This document shows, in pieces, positions 8,419-16,191 of a DNA stretch of 64,000 bases. Origin of the DNA: Algoriphagus ratkowskyi (lineage in GTDB: Bacteria; Bacteroidota; Bacteroidia; Cytophagales; Cyclobacteriaceae); NCBI RefSeq assembly GCF_002150505.1, contig NZ_MSSV01000004.1:310001-374000 (forward strand), written 5' to 3'. Both the position numbers and the translations under genes were made by a program. Every line of letters starts with the position of its first letter. Position 1 is the stretch's first letter. The notes under the pieces were generated by a model. That model worked only from the letters and a program-made list of their open reading frames with translations. It was not told the origin of the DNA and did not search any database.

Positions 8419-8480
8419 TTGGTTTGAAATTTCAAATTTGAGATTTCATATTACTTCACGTTAAATCTCAAAATACTTTT

Positions 8481-9197
8481 ATGCTAAGTGTAACCAACCT
8501 GGTAAAAACCTATGGCAAGCAGAATGCTGTCAACGACATATCTTTCGAACTTCAGGGAGGAGAGGTAGTCGGACTACTTGGGCCAAATGGAGCGGGAAAA
8601 AGTACGACGATGAAATGTATCGTAGGCTTGCTTCGCAAAACTTCAGGTGAAATCACACTAGGTGGGCACGATCATTTGAGCGTGGAGGCAAAGCGACTTT
8701 TTAGTTACATCCCAGAGACGCCTTACGTGTATGACCTGCTGACGGTGCAGGAACACATGCAGTTTGTAGCCCAGGCGTATGGGGTGAAAGACTGGAGAGG
8801 GAAAGCTGAGGAATACCTTGAGTTATTTGAATTAGCTGATAAAAGAGATAAGCTCGGCAGAGATCTCTCTAAAGGCATGCGACAAAAAGTATCCATCTGC
8901 TGCGCATTACTGCCCGATCCTCAAGTTCTATTTTTCGATGAACCGATGATCGGTTTGGATCCAAAAGCGATTAAAAACACCAAGAAGATTTTCAAGGAAT
9001 TGAAAGATGCTGGGAAGACTATTTTAGTGAGTACACACCTGATCGATGGTATAGAATCTATAGCAGATCGAGTGATGATTCTGAAAAATGGTAATATCGT
9101 CGGCAATGACACCATTTCAAATCTGAAGCAACAGTTTGTACAGGAAGAAGGCACTTCGCTAGAGGACCTATTCTTAGAAATGACTAAAGATGAATGA
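8481..9197 (+). CDS. ABC transporter ATP-binding protein
   Basis: 238 residues. Walker A GPNGAGKST at 34-42, ABC signature LSKGMRQ at 129-135, Walker B VLFFDEP at 149-155, and the switch histidine in VSTHL. The short signature with KGMRQK is common in CcmA/YhaQ/NatA-type ATPases that energise ABC-2-like exporters. Its stop overlaps the next gene's start (8 bases shared, ATGAATGA), so the two are made together. Substrate unknown. Confidence 0.93.
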   Translation: MLSVTNLVKTYGKQNAVNDISFELQGGEVVGLLGPNGAGKSTTMKCIVGLLRKTSGEITLGGHDHLSVEAKRLFSYIPETPYVYDLLTVQEHMQFVAQAYGVKDWRGKAEEYLELFELADKRDKLGRDLSKGMRQKVSICCALLPDPQVLFFDEPMIGLDPKAIKNTKKIFKELKDAGKTILVSTHLIDGIESIADRVMILKNGNIVGNDTISNLKQQFVQEEGTSLEDLFLEMTKDE

Positions 9198-10830
9198 AAT
9201 CCGTCTGTTGTTCAGGAAGGATATTTTAATCCTGATAAATAACCTTAAGCTAATTCTCAGAAATCCTGTGCGTTTATTGCCTTATGCGGGAATTGGCGGC
9301 TACATATTTTTCATGTATTACTTGCGTCTCAAGAATAGGGACGATGATGCGCCTGCTGCAGAAATTCCCGAATTAGACCTTAATGGCCTCCCTGAAGTGA
9401 ATTTTGCGATGCAAAATATCGTCGGAGCTGTTACTATTCTGGCTTTGGGTGTTCTGATTTATCAGCTTTTTAATGCTACGAAAAAGAATGTCAGCTTTTT
9501 TAAAATGGCTGATGTCAATTTGCTATTCACCGCACCGGTAAAGCCAGAGAACATCTTGATTTACTACATGGCAAGGTCTATTTTACCTTCCTTGGGAGGT
9601 GCAATTATTTTTGTGGCCTATTTTTCTAGCCAAGCCATAGATACGTATGATATCTCAATTGGGAATTTCATATTTCTAGTGCTGGCAGCGGCTTTGTTCT
9701 TTTTTATTATTTCGCCTATTAAATTCTTGGTTTATACACTGAACTCCAAGTATGAGGTGATGGGATATATTCGTATGGGAGTGGTCATATTGGCTGTTTT
9801 ACTTTCGGGAATGATTATTATTCCAGGCCTAATGGCAGAGAAATTCTGGCAGGGAATGTCTGCTTGGATTACCTCTCCATGGTTTGATTTCTTTCCAATA
9901 GTAGGATGGAGTCGCGGAATAGGTACTTACATCTTACACCAGAATGCGATCTTATCGATTGGGTTTGTGGCGCTCTATGGAATTTCATATTTCGTTATTC
10001 TTAAGCTTGTGATTCGCTTTGCCGGCTATTACTATGAAGACGTACTGGAAGCTACTAAGTCTAATGAAGAGCAGCTGGAGAAAGTAAAAGGCAAAAAGCA
10101 AGTTGGCGAGAGTTCATATAGTCTGAATACAAAGAAGAAGCTTGCCTTGCCTGATTTTGGGACTGGAGCAAAAGCCTTTTATTGGAGAAATTATGTGCAC
10201 AGTTCCAGACAGGATTTTCATCCACTCTTTGGATTGTACTCATTGATTATGGTTGGAATTGGGATAGTGCTTTCTATACTTTCCTTGTTCGAATGGTTCT
10301 CACATTACTTCCTATATGGATATCTATTGATCATGTTGTTTCTATATTTCTTTGCAGGAATAGGTAGGGCCAATGTAGGTGATTTAAAAAAGCCCTTTTT
10401 CATTTTGATTCCCGCTACATGGGCTTCCAAATTCTGGAATATGATCAAGCTGGATTTATTGCAAATCACCTTGTTTTGCATAGCACTGATTGTACCATCC
10501 GTATTGATTGCGGGTTTGAATTGGTACATCATTCCGCTGTTTTTGTTCGCAACAATAGAGATATATCTGGTTGGTTTTGGGATTAATATAATTCCTCAAA
10601 TTGCACTTGATGAAGGATGGGATAGGAAATTGATTAAGCCATTTATGATTGGAGGAATTGTGCTATTCGGATTTGTGCCTGCCTTTACATTCAGCGTAGT
10701 TGCATTTATTGCGTCCAAACAATTCGTGTGGGCACTGTTTGGCGGAACTTTTGGTTTATTTTTCGTAGCAGCTATCCTGATGCATGTGACGCTGGATGTA
10801 CTGAAGCGCTTGGAATTTAAAGAGATGTAA
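9190..10830 (+). CDS. ABC transporter permease of the ABC-2/putative exporter type
   Basis: 546 residues with about 12 hydrophobic segments and a cytoplasmic middle loop (about 285-320, rich in Lys/Glu). The N-terminal pattern IRLLFRKDILILINN...LRNPVRLL and a conserved loop TAPVKPENILIYYM near 115 resemble the large putative-ABC-exporter membrane family rather than small ABC-2 permeases. It partners the ATPase whose gene overlaps it. Cargo cannot be predicted; the neighbouring genes are unrelated. Confidence 0.8.
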   Translation: MNEIRLLFRKDILILINNLKLILRNPVRLLPYAGIGGYIFFMYYLRLKNRDDDAPAAEIPELDLNGLPEVNFAMQNIVGAVTILALGVLIYQLFNATKKNVSFFKMADVNLLFTAPVKPENILIYYMARSILPSLGGAIIFVAYFSSQAIDTYDISIGNFIFLVLAAALFFFIISPIKFLVYTLNSKYEVMGYIRMGVVILAVLLSGMIIIPGLMAEKFWQGMSAWITSPWFDFFPIVGWSRGIGTYILHQNAILSIGFVALYGISYFVILKLVIRFAGYYYEDVLEATKSNEEQLEKVKGKKQVGESSYSLNTKKKLALPDFGTGAKAFYWRNYVHSSRQDFHPLFGLYSLIMVGIGIVLSILSLFEWFSHYFLYGYLLIMLFLYFFAGIGRANVGDLKKPFFILIPATWASKFWNMIKLDLLQITLFCIALIVPSVLIAGLNWYIIPLFLFATIEIYLVGFGINIIPQIALDEGWDRKLIKPFMIGGIVLFGFVPAFTFSVVAFIASKQFVWALFGGTFGLFFVAAILMHVTLDVLKRLEFKEM

Positions 10831-10934
10831 AAGCAGTTGCAAAAGACAGTCTTTGTGATCAGGACTGTTGGCATAAAAGCCAAATTTTATTCTGTTTTAA
10901 CTTCGCCTCAGTCGCTTCACCAAGAAAATTCCTG

Positions 10935-10942
10935 TAATTTTG
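10935..10942 (+). promoter_or_regulatory. Bacteroidetes -7 promoter element upstream of the CBS-type gene
   Basis: TAATTTTG fits the Bacteroidetes primary-sigma -7 consensus TAnnTTTG exactly and lies 22 bases before the start codon at 10964. No clear -33 TTG is seen at the usual spacing, so the call rests on the -7 match and position. Confidence 0.5.
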
Positions 10943-10963
10943 AGCTTCCAAATATGACCAACC

Positions 10964-12331
10964 ATGATCTATAACTCAATAATTGAAACCATCGGAAATA
11001 CACCGATGATCAGACTTAATAAACTTGCCAAACACATCAAGGGAGATGTACTGGTAAAAGTAGAATACTTTAATCCAGGCAACTCCATGAAAGATCGTAT
11101 GGCGATCAAAATGGTGGAGGATGCAGAAAAAGCAGGTTTACTCAAGCCCGGCGGAACACTAATTGAAGGTACCAGTGGGAACACCGGAATGGGACTAGCT
11201 CTTGCAGCTATTGCAAAAGGCTACAAGTGTATTTTCACCATGGCTGATAAGCAGTCTAAGGAGAAAATAGATATTCTAAAAGCAGTTGGAGCAGAAGTGA
11301 TAGTTTGTCCAACAAACGTTTCTCCAGAAGATCCAAGATCTTATTATTCAGTTGCTAAGAAATTGAATGAGGATATCCCAAATTCTTTTTACCCAAATCA
11401 ATATGATAACATGTCCAATACCGCGGCTCATTACGAGACCACTGGACCTGAGATCTGGAATGACACCGATGGGAAAATCACGCATTATGCAGCTGGGGTA
11501 GGAACTGGAGGTTCCATGTGCGGAACGGCGATGTATCTGAAAGAGCAGAATCCAAATGTGGTGACTGTGGGAATAGATACTTATGGATCTGTTTTCAAAA
11601 AGTATAAGGAGACAGGAGTTTTTGACGAGAAGGAAGTTTACCCATACCTGACAGAGGGAATTGGTGAGGACATTCTTCCAAAGAATGTGAACTTCGATAT
11701 GATCGATCATTTTGTCAAAGTGACTGACAAAGACTCTGCTGTGATGACGAGAAGATTAGCTAAAGAAGAAGGCTTATTTGTTGGTTGGTCTTGTGGGTCT
11801 GCTGTGCATGGCGCGTTGGAGTGGGCAAAAGACAACCTGAAAGAAGGTGATCAGATGGTTATTATTTTGCCAGATCACGGTACTCGATATTTGGGCAAAG
11901 TCTATAATGATGAGTGGATGAGAAACCACGGCTTCTTGGAAGACAAGACGTTCTCCACCGCTAGAGATATTATCGCACAGCGAAGTGGTGCTTATACGTT
12001 GGTTTCTACTCTGAAAACTGACTCGGTGAAGGATGCAATCGGTTTGATGAATAAGACCAGTGTTTCGCAGATTCCAGTGATGGAGAATGGAGAAGTAGTT
12101 GGGTGTCTGACAGACAATAAATTACTTGCCAGAATTATCGATAAGCCAACGCTGAAAGATGCAACGGTTGCGGAAGTGATGGAAGCTTCTATGAAATTCG
12201 TAGCGCTTGATAGTACGTTAGATGTACTTTCCTCAATGGTAGAAAAAGAGAAAGCTGTACTCGTACGAGATACCAACAATCAAATCCATATCATTACCAA
12301 GCACGATATTTTGGAGGCTTTCACGAAGTAG
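10964..12331 (+). CDS. Cystathionine beta-synthase / cysteine synthase with C-terminal CBS pair
   Basis: 455 residues. The N-terminal fold-type-II PLP domain (1-320) has the Schiff-base lysine K43 in NSMKDRMA and the phosphate/substrate loop GTSGNTG at 69-75. The C-terminal 335-455 is a tandem CBS-domain module that in this family binds adenosyl ligands and tunes activity. The enzyme condenses serine (or O-acetylserine) with homocysteine or sulfide to give cystathionine or cysteine. No haem-binding N-terminal extension is present, as usual for bacteria. The exact substrate cannot be read from sequence. It is probably a single-gene unit with its own -7 element at 10935-10942. Confidence 0.9.
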   Translation: MIYNSIIETIGNTPMIRLNKLAKHIKGDVLVKVEYFNPGNSMKDRMAIKMVEDAEKAGLLKPGGTLIEGTSGNTGMGLALAAIAKGYKCIFTMADKQSKEKIDILKAVGAEVIVCPTNVSPEDPRSYYSVAKKLNEDIPNSFYPNQYDNMSNTAAHYETTGPEIWNDTDGKITHYAAGVGTGGSMCGTAMYLKEQNPNVVTVGIDTYGSVFKKYKETGVFDEKEVYPYLTEGIGEDILPKNVNFDMIDHFVKVTDKDSAVMTRRLAKEEGLFVGWSCGSAVHGALEWAKDNLKEGDQMVIILPDHGTRYLGKVYNDEWMRNHGFLEDKTFSTARDIIAQRSGAYTLVSTLKTDSVKDAIGLMNKTSVSQIPVMENGEVVGCLTDNKLLARIIDKPTLKDATVAEVMEASMKFVALDSTLDVLSSMVEKEKAVLVRDTNNQIHIITKHDILEAFTK

Positions 12332-12388
12332 TTTTGCCACGGGTAATAGATTTTCTATCAGTATCTTGAATTCCGTGAGTTACAGGCG

Positions 12389-12635
12389 GGAAGACGGGAG
12401 ACGGGAGACCGAAGAGGCTTCAAATATAGTTTTGAGGCTATTTTGGTCTGCCATCTCCTAATAGAATATCGAGAAGTCTTTCAGCTAGGCGAGAAATAAA
12501 TAAGGCTTTATACTTACAATAAATAGTCAAGATTTTATATCACTTCTATTTTGCCATTATTACAGAAAACCGATATAATCTAAGGTCAATATTGATTTTG
12601 TGGTTGCTTCTGTCTTCGGTCTCCCGTCTTCCAGC
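12389..12635. repeat. Inverted-repeat-bounded intergenic element (GACGGGAGACC family)
   Basis: The 364-base gap 12332-12695 has no gene. It contains two oppositely oriented copies of a GACGGGAGACC-type repeat: left arm around 12389-12414 (with an internal duplication of ACGGGAG) and right arm at 12612-12635. The right arm, read on the minus strand, is identical over 24 bases to 42991-43014 after the aconitase gene. The AT-rich interior, about 200 bases, shows nothing recognisable. The layout is MITE-like, but no target duplication is evident. Confidence 0.6.
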
Positions 12636-12695
12636 CCACAAAACCAACGAGTGCAAACTGAATAGCATCAATGAGGAAAACTATTAAAAAACTAA

Positions 12696-13349
12696 ATGGA
12701 TCAAGCTAAAATACAGCGAATCATTGATTTGGGAGTAGATTTTGATATAAAAGAAATACTTACAAAAGCTTGGGAGATGTTCAAATCCCGGGCTTTGTTT
12801 CACGTGGGTTACATGGTTTTGGTTGGTGCGATTCAGGCTGGTTTCACGTTGTATTTACCTGATTATACCTTTATCTATAGCATCTTGTTAGCTCCTCCAA
12901 TCGTTTGTGGATTTTACTTGGTAGCCAATCGCCAAAGTCAAAATGAGCACGTTGAATTTCAGAATTATCTTGAAGGGTTCAAGTATTGGTGGAATCTGGT
13001 ATCAACAAATCTCATTAGCTCTATAGTGATCGTACTTGGAGTTATATGCTTTATCCTTCCTGGCATTTACTTGCTGATTGGCTACATGTTCTGCCTGCTT
13101 TTTGTGATTTTTGGAGGTTTTGATTTTTGGACTTCCATGGAGCTTAGCCGCAGATTAGTTCATACGAATTGGCAGAAATTCTTCCTATTTGGACTAGCCT
13201 TGTTGGCACTTAATATAGTTGGGTTTCTTTTGTTGATGGTTGGTCTTTTGGTCACTGTTCCTATGACTTACCTGTCGGTTTACATTCTTTTTGAGGACCT
13301 AACCATCGATGCGGTGGAGGAGCCGAAAGTGACAGTTATTCATGAGTGA
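12696..13349 (+). CDS. Integral membrane protein of unknown function
   Basis: 217 residues with six likely membrane segments arranged in pairs (about 38-58, 60-78, 105-125, 130-148, 160-180 and 180-200). A soluble N-terminal helix contains DIKEILTKAWEMFKSR, and the mid-protein ILPGIYLLIGYMFCLLFVI segment is conserved in DUF975/GDPD-membrane-domain-like proteins. These features suggest that broad family, not a specific function. Its last 14 bases overlap the end of the convergent plsC gene. Confidence 0.7.
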   Translation: MDQAKIQRIIDLGVDFDIKEILTKAWEMFKSRALFHVGYMVLVGAIQAGFTLYLPDYTFIYSILLAPPIVCGFYLVANRQSQNEHVEFQNYLEGFKYWWNLVSTNLISSIVIVLGVICFILPGIYLLIGYMFCLLFVIFGGFDFWTSMELSRRLVHTNWQKFFLFGLALLALNIVGFLLLMVGLLVTVPMTYLSVYILFEDLTIDAVEEPKVTVIHE

Positions 13350-14064
13350 GAAGCATAGCTTCTAGTCTAGATTGGCACTTCTCTGAGAGTTTATTTACAG
13401 CTATTTCCGATGGCTTAGGAGGGTAGATCGGGTTAGAAAAATAGATTTTCACTTTGCCCGGACTGATCAAAAACGATCCCTTTTTCATGATTTTATTTGC
13501 TCCAATCACCGCTATAGGAAGGATGGGTATACCTGTCTCTACAGCAAGTCGAAACGCACCTGATTTGAATGGCAATAGAGTGGCTTGACTGTCATTTCTC
13601 GTTCCTTCTGGTGCAACCACTGCTGATATCCCTTGATTCAGAAAGCTTACTAATTTGCCAATACTTTTTCCCCTAGCTTCGGCATCTGTTCTATCCACCC
13701 AGATAGCTACTTTTCCTACTACCCAACCGAAAAATGGAATATTTGATAGTTCCTTTTTACCCAAAGCTCTTACTTGCTGAGGAATAGCAAGCGGGATGAT
13801 GGCTGCATCCAAAAAAGAGCGATGGTTGAAAATATAGATGTAGGTCTGCGCGCGATCAATAAGGACTCTGTCATGGAATTCGTAGCGTATTCCCGAGCCA
13901 AAAGACCAAACCCTTGCCCAAACGCGAATGAGGAAAAATGAGACTTTGCCACCCGCTGGGCCAATACTTAAAGGAATTACGATAAAAAGCCCAAGTATCA
14001 ACAGTAGCACGAAGAATAGTAGGATGGAGTAAATGGTAAATAGTATGTGGATGATTTTTATCAT
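13336..14064 (-). CDS. plsC: 1-acyl-sn-glycerol-3-phosphate acyltransferase family protein
   Basis: 242 residues. An N-terminal membrane segment (8-32), the acyltransferase catalytic motif NHRSFLD with H81 and D86, and the substrate motif VAPEGTRN at 150-157 define the PlsC family. It acylates lysophosphatidic acid (or a related lyso-lipid) at the inner membrane in phospholipid synthesis. Its 3' end overlaps the convergent membrane-protein gene by 14 bases. Paralogues in this family acylate other lipids, so the gene symbol is a family-level assignment. Confidence 0.88.
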   Translation of the reverse strand: MIKIIHILFTIYSILLFFVLLLILGLFIVIPLSIGPAGGKVSFFLIRVWARVWSFGSGIRYEFHDRVLIDRAQTYIYIFNHRSFLDAAIIPLAIPQQVRALGKKELSNIPFFGWVVGKVAIWVDRTDAEARGKSIGKLVSFLNQGISAVVAPEGTRNDSQATLLPFKSGAFRLAVETGIPILPIAVIGANKIMKKGSFLISPGKVKIYFSNPIYPPKPSEIAVNKLSEKCQSRLEAMLLTHE

Positions 14065-14117
14065 TCGGGATAATTAGTATTTTTGGAGGTAATATAATCT
14101 TCACTCTTTGCTTGCAG

Positions 14118-14150
14118 GAGCCTTCGATCAATCGGGGGCTCTTTTTTTTT
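14118..14150 (+). terminator. Orphan intrinsic terminator on the + strand
   Basis: Stem GAGCCTTCGA (118-127) pairs with TCGGGGGCTC (132-141), with two G-T pairs and loop TCAA, followed by nine T (14142-14150). It is oriented with the + strand, yet directly upstream lies plsC on the opposite strand. It may stop antisense read-through or end a small RNA starting near 14050; I see no coding unit to assign it to. Confidence 0.65.
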
Positions 14151-14188
14151 GGATGCTTCGCAAAATATAGAGAGATTTTTGGGGGAAA

Positions 14189-14218
14189 TTGTTTTTGACA
14201 GTTCATTGCCTATCTTAG
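14189..14218 (+). promoter_or_regulatory. Putative promoter of the leader-phhA-his unit
   Basis: TTG at 14189-14191 and TATCTTAG at 14211-14218 are separated by 19 bases, the spacing of Bacteroidetes -33/-7 elements. TATCTTAG differs from TAnnTTTG at one position, and the same octamer occurs at 49585-49592 upstream of the symporter gene. Transcription would start near 14225, about 34 bases before the leader peptide ATG. Confidence 0.5.
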
Positions 14219-14258
14219 CATCACGAAATGATTTTAAACATTATTTCTAAAGATTAAA

Positions 14259-14312
14259 ATGAATCCAACCCCAAGAACCTTTGTACATCATTCTCACTAC
14301 CATCTTTGTTGA
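14259..14312 (+). CDS. His-rich leader peptide of an amino-acid attenuator
   Basis: A 17-codon ORF encoding MNPTPRTFVHHSHYHLC, with four histidine codons in six (CAT CAT TCT CAC TAC CAT, 14286-14303) and a TGA at 14310-14312. Directly after the stop comes an antiterminator arm, and 44 bases later a terminator. This is the architecture of ribosome-mediated attenuation: with plentiful charged tRNA-His the ribosome reaches the stop and covers the antiterminator arm, and with scarcity it stalls at the His codons. One Phe and one Tyr codon are also present. The downstream genes are phenylalanine hydroxylase and hisH, hisA, hisF and hisIE. Confidence 0.75.
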   Translation: MNPTPRTFVHHSHYHLC

Positions 14313-14385
14313 AGGAGTAGGATAACTATGGTTTTTTGGTAAAAAGAATATAGAGGCCTACTCCTAATCGGGGTAGGCTTTTTTT
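14313..14385 (+). promoter_or_regulatory. Transcription attenuator (antiterminator/terminator pair)
   Basis: Arm 2, AGGAGTAGG (14313-14321), is perfectly complementary over 9 bases to arm 3, CCTACTCCT (14357-14365). Arm 3 also forms the 5' half of the terminator stem GCCTACTCC (14356-14364) / GGGGTAGGC (14370-14378; one G-T pair), followed by seven T (14379-14385). The two structures exclude each other. Arm 2 begins one base after the leader stop codon, where a terminating ribosome would mask it. No strong 1:2 pause hairpin is visible. Confidence 0.75.
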
Positions 14386-14517
14386 GTATCGATTTCCTAT
14401 ATGCTGTTTCTCCAGAAGCAGTATCCAAAGAGTTTATAATCGTCCAACTTCTGGACAAGCAGGACAACATAAGTAGAACATAAGAGTTACCAGAATACAG
14501 ATATATACCCAAATACC

Positions 14518-15297
14518 ATGAGCACAAAACAAAAAAACTGGGTCTTCAGTGACCAACGATTGCAACATCTGAGGCAAGAGTATGAAAATTACACTAAGGA
14601 AGATTTCGGTGTTTGGAAAATTCTCTTCGAGCGACAGATGCCAAATCTACCCAAGGCTGCTTCTGTAGCCTATTTGGAAGGTGTGGAACTAGTTAAGTTC
14701 TCAGCGGATAGAATCGCCAATTTTGAAGAATTGAATAAGGTTTTGATGGAAACTACTGGTTGGGAAGTACAGGTAGTTCCAGGGCTTATAGATGATGATC
14801 TATTCTTTGGCTTGTTGAATAATAGAAAGTTTCCTTCCTCGACTTGGCTTCGCACGATGGAACAGCTCGATTATTTGGAGGAACCAGACATGTTTCATGA
14901 TGCATTTGCTCACATGCCGCTTCTGACTAATCAGCCTTATGTGGACTTTCTGGAAAACCTTTCTGGAATCGCACTGAAGCATATTGACAACCCTTATGCA
15001 GTTCAGTTGCTAAGCAGAATTTACTGGTTTACGATTGAGTTTGGTCTTATTCGAGAAGATGGAGAGTTAAAAATATACGGTGCGGGGATCCTAAGTTCGG
15101 CTGGAGAGACTAAATTCAGCCTTTCAAATGAACCGGCGCATCTGGAATACGATGTGCGAAAAATAATGAACCAGGAATACTGGAAAGATCGCTTTCAGGA
15201 TAAGTACTTTGTGATCGAGAGTTACGAGCAACTTTATGAGTCATTGCCTGAAATAGAGGAAGTGCTGGAGGAGATGTTGATGAAGGATGAGAAGTAA
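14518..15297 (+). CDS. phhA: Phenylalanine 4-monooxygenase (aromatic amino acid hydroxylase)
   Basis: 259 residues, the size of monomeric bacterial phenylalanine hydroxylases. The iron ligands are H127 and H132 in EPDMFHDAFAHMPLL and E174 in IYWFTIEFGLI; the pterin/substrate region LDYLEEPD is present. The enzyme converts phenylalanine to tyrosine with O2 and a tetrahydropterin in the cytoplasm. It lacks the N-terminal ACT domain of animal enzymes. It lies 132 bases after the His-leader attenuator and 120 bases before hisH, on the same strand, so it appears to be under the attenuator. Why a Phe-degrading or Tyr-forming enzyme would respond to histidine codons is unclear. Confidence 0.93.
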   Translation: MSTKQKNWVFSDQRLQHLRQEYENYTKEDFGVWKILFERQMPNLPKAASVAYLEGVELVKFSADRIANFEELNKVLMETTGWEVQVVPGLIDDDLFFGLLNNRKFPSSTWLRTMEQLDYLEEPDMFHDAFAHMPLLTNQPYVDFLENLSGIALKHIDNPYAVQLLSRIYWFTIEFGLIREDGELKIYGAGILSSAGETKFSLSNEPAHLEYDVRKIMNQEYWKDRFQDKYFVIESYEQLYESLPEIEEVLEEMLMKDEK

Positions 15298-15360
15298 GTA
15301 GTAGTAGGTGAGAGTTAATAGGTGAAAAGTAGGAAGTGAAAATATAAATGTAGGATGACG

Positions 15361-15408
15361 GATGTCCGATGCTGGGTGTTTACATCGGGCATCGGACATC
15401 TAACACCC
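15361..15408. repeat. GATGTCCGATGC inverted repeat before hisH
   Basis: Perfect 12-bp inverted repeat GATGTCCGATGC (15361-15372) / GCATCGGACATC (15389-15400). Interleaved with it, GGGTGTT (15374-15380) is complementary to AACACCC (15402-15408), so RNA from here could form an H-type pseudoknot. The same words recur at 32944-33013 and partly at 2820-2836. It ends 9 bases before the hisH start. Confidence 0.6.
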
Positions 15409-15417
15409 GACAACAAA

Positions 15418-16014
15418 ATGAAAATAGCAGTAATCAAATATAATTCCGGCAATGTGCAGTCGGTTCTCTACGCTTTGGAAAGGCTAGGGGCTGATGCAGA
15501 ACTGACGGATGATCCGGAACTCATCCGAGCCGCAGATAAAGTGATATTTCCCGGTCAAGGCGAGGCAAGTTCTGCCATGAGGTACTTGAAAGAACGGAAG
15601 CTTGATCAAGTGATCTCTGATATCAAACAACCTTTTCTTGGTGTTTGCCTGGGTTTGCAGTTGCTTTGCGAACATACTGAGGAAAATGATACGGAATGTT
15701 TGGGAATCTTTCCTGTGAAAGTAAAACGCTTTGTGCCTGAGAACTCCCAAGAATTTAAGGTTCCTCATGTAGGTTGGAATGAATTGGAGAATCTTGCTGA
15801 TAATCCAATATTGAAAGACCTACCCGCAAATCCTTTTGTGTATTACGTCCATAGCTTTTATGCTGAGTTGAGCGAGTTCACAATTGCCCAAACTCATTAT
15901 ATTCATGATTTCTCAGGGATTCTACATCGGGATAATTATTATGCCATTCAGGCACATCCGGAGAAAAGTGGTTTAGTAGGGGAGAAGATATTGGAGAATT
16001 TTCTAAGCCTATAA
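15418..16014 (+). CDS. hisH: Imidazole glycerol phosphate synthase, glutamine amidotransferase subunit
   Basis: 198 residues from ATG at 15418; an earlier in-frame ATG at 15355 lies in a repeat and is unlikely. It is a class I glutamine amidotransferase with nucleophile C77 in FLGVCLGLQLL and partners H180 and E182 in AIQAHPEKSG; the oxyanion-region GQGEA is at 46-50. It supplies ammonia to HisF for conversion of PRFAR to imidazole glycerol phosphate and AICAR. It lies in the order phhA-hisH-hisA-hisF-hisIE. The preceding repeat may form RNA structure next to the start codon. Confidence 0.95.
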   Translation: MKIAVIKYNSGNVQSVLYALERLGADAELTDDPELIRAADKVIFPGQGEASSAMRYLKERKLDQVISDIKQPFLGVCLGLQLLCEHTEENDTECLGIFPVKVKRFVPENSQEFKVPHVGWNELENLADNPILKDLPANPFVYYVHSFYAELSEFTIAQTHYIHDFSGILHRDNYYAIQAHPEKSGLVGEKILENFLSL

Positions 16015-16023
16015 TTCAAGTTA

Positions 16024-16160
16024 TTTACGATTTATGAAGTACGATTTACGAGCTTATTCGGAACTTCAAATGAAATCTTCAAAGGTTTACCTAATTGAAT
16101 TGACGATTGAAGTTCATTTTGATGTCGTAATTCAAAAATCGTAAATCGTAATTTTCCAAT
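16024..16160. repeat. TACGATTTACGA-type repeat in the hisH-hisA gap
   Basis: The 177-base gap starts with TTTACGATTTATGAAGTACG and a second ACGATTTACGAG, and ends with oppositely oriented AATCGTAAATCGTAATT (16138-16154). The arms are related to the terminal inverted repeats of the larger element between hisA and hisF, so this looks like a shorter or eroded member of the same family. Confidence 0.55.
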
Positions 16161-16191
16161 CTTTCAATTTTCAAATTTTCCAATTCAAAAA

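Noticed and set aside
12332..12695. A hidden gene in the gap before the 12696 membrane protein
   Set aside because: No frame of meaningful length or composition; the gap is explained by an inverted repeat element.
14041..14078. A short plus-strand ORF (MWMIFIIRDN) before the orphan terminator as a leader peptide
   Set aside because: It is the antisense of the plsC start region and shows no clustered regulatory codons.
15355..15417. ATG 15355 as the hisH start
   Set aside because: The extra residues are encoded by the GATGTCCGATG repeat and are not part of HisH; ATG 15418 fits.
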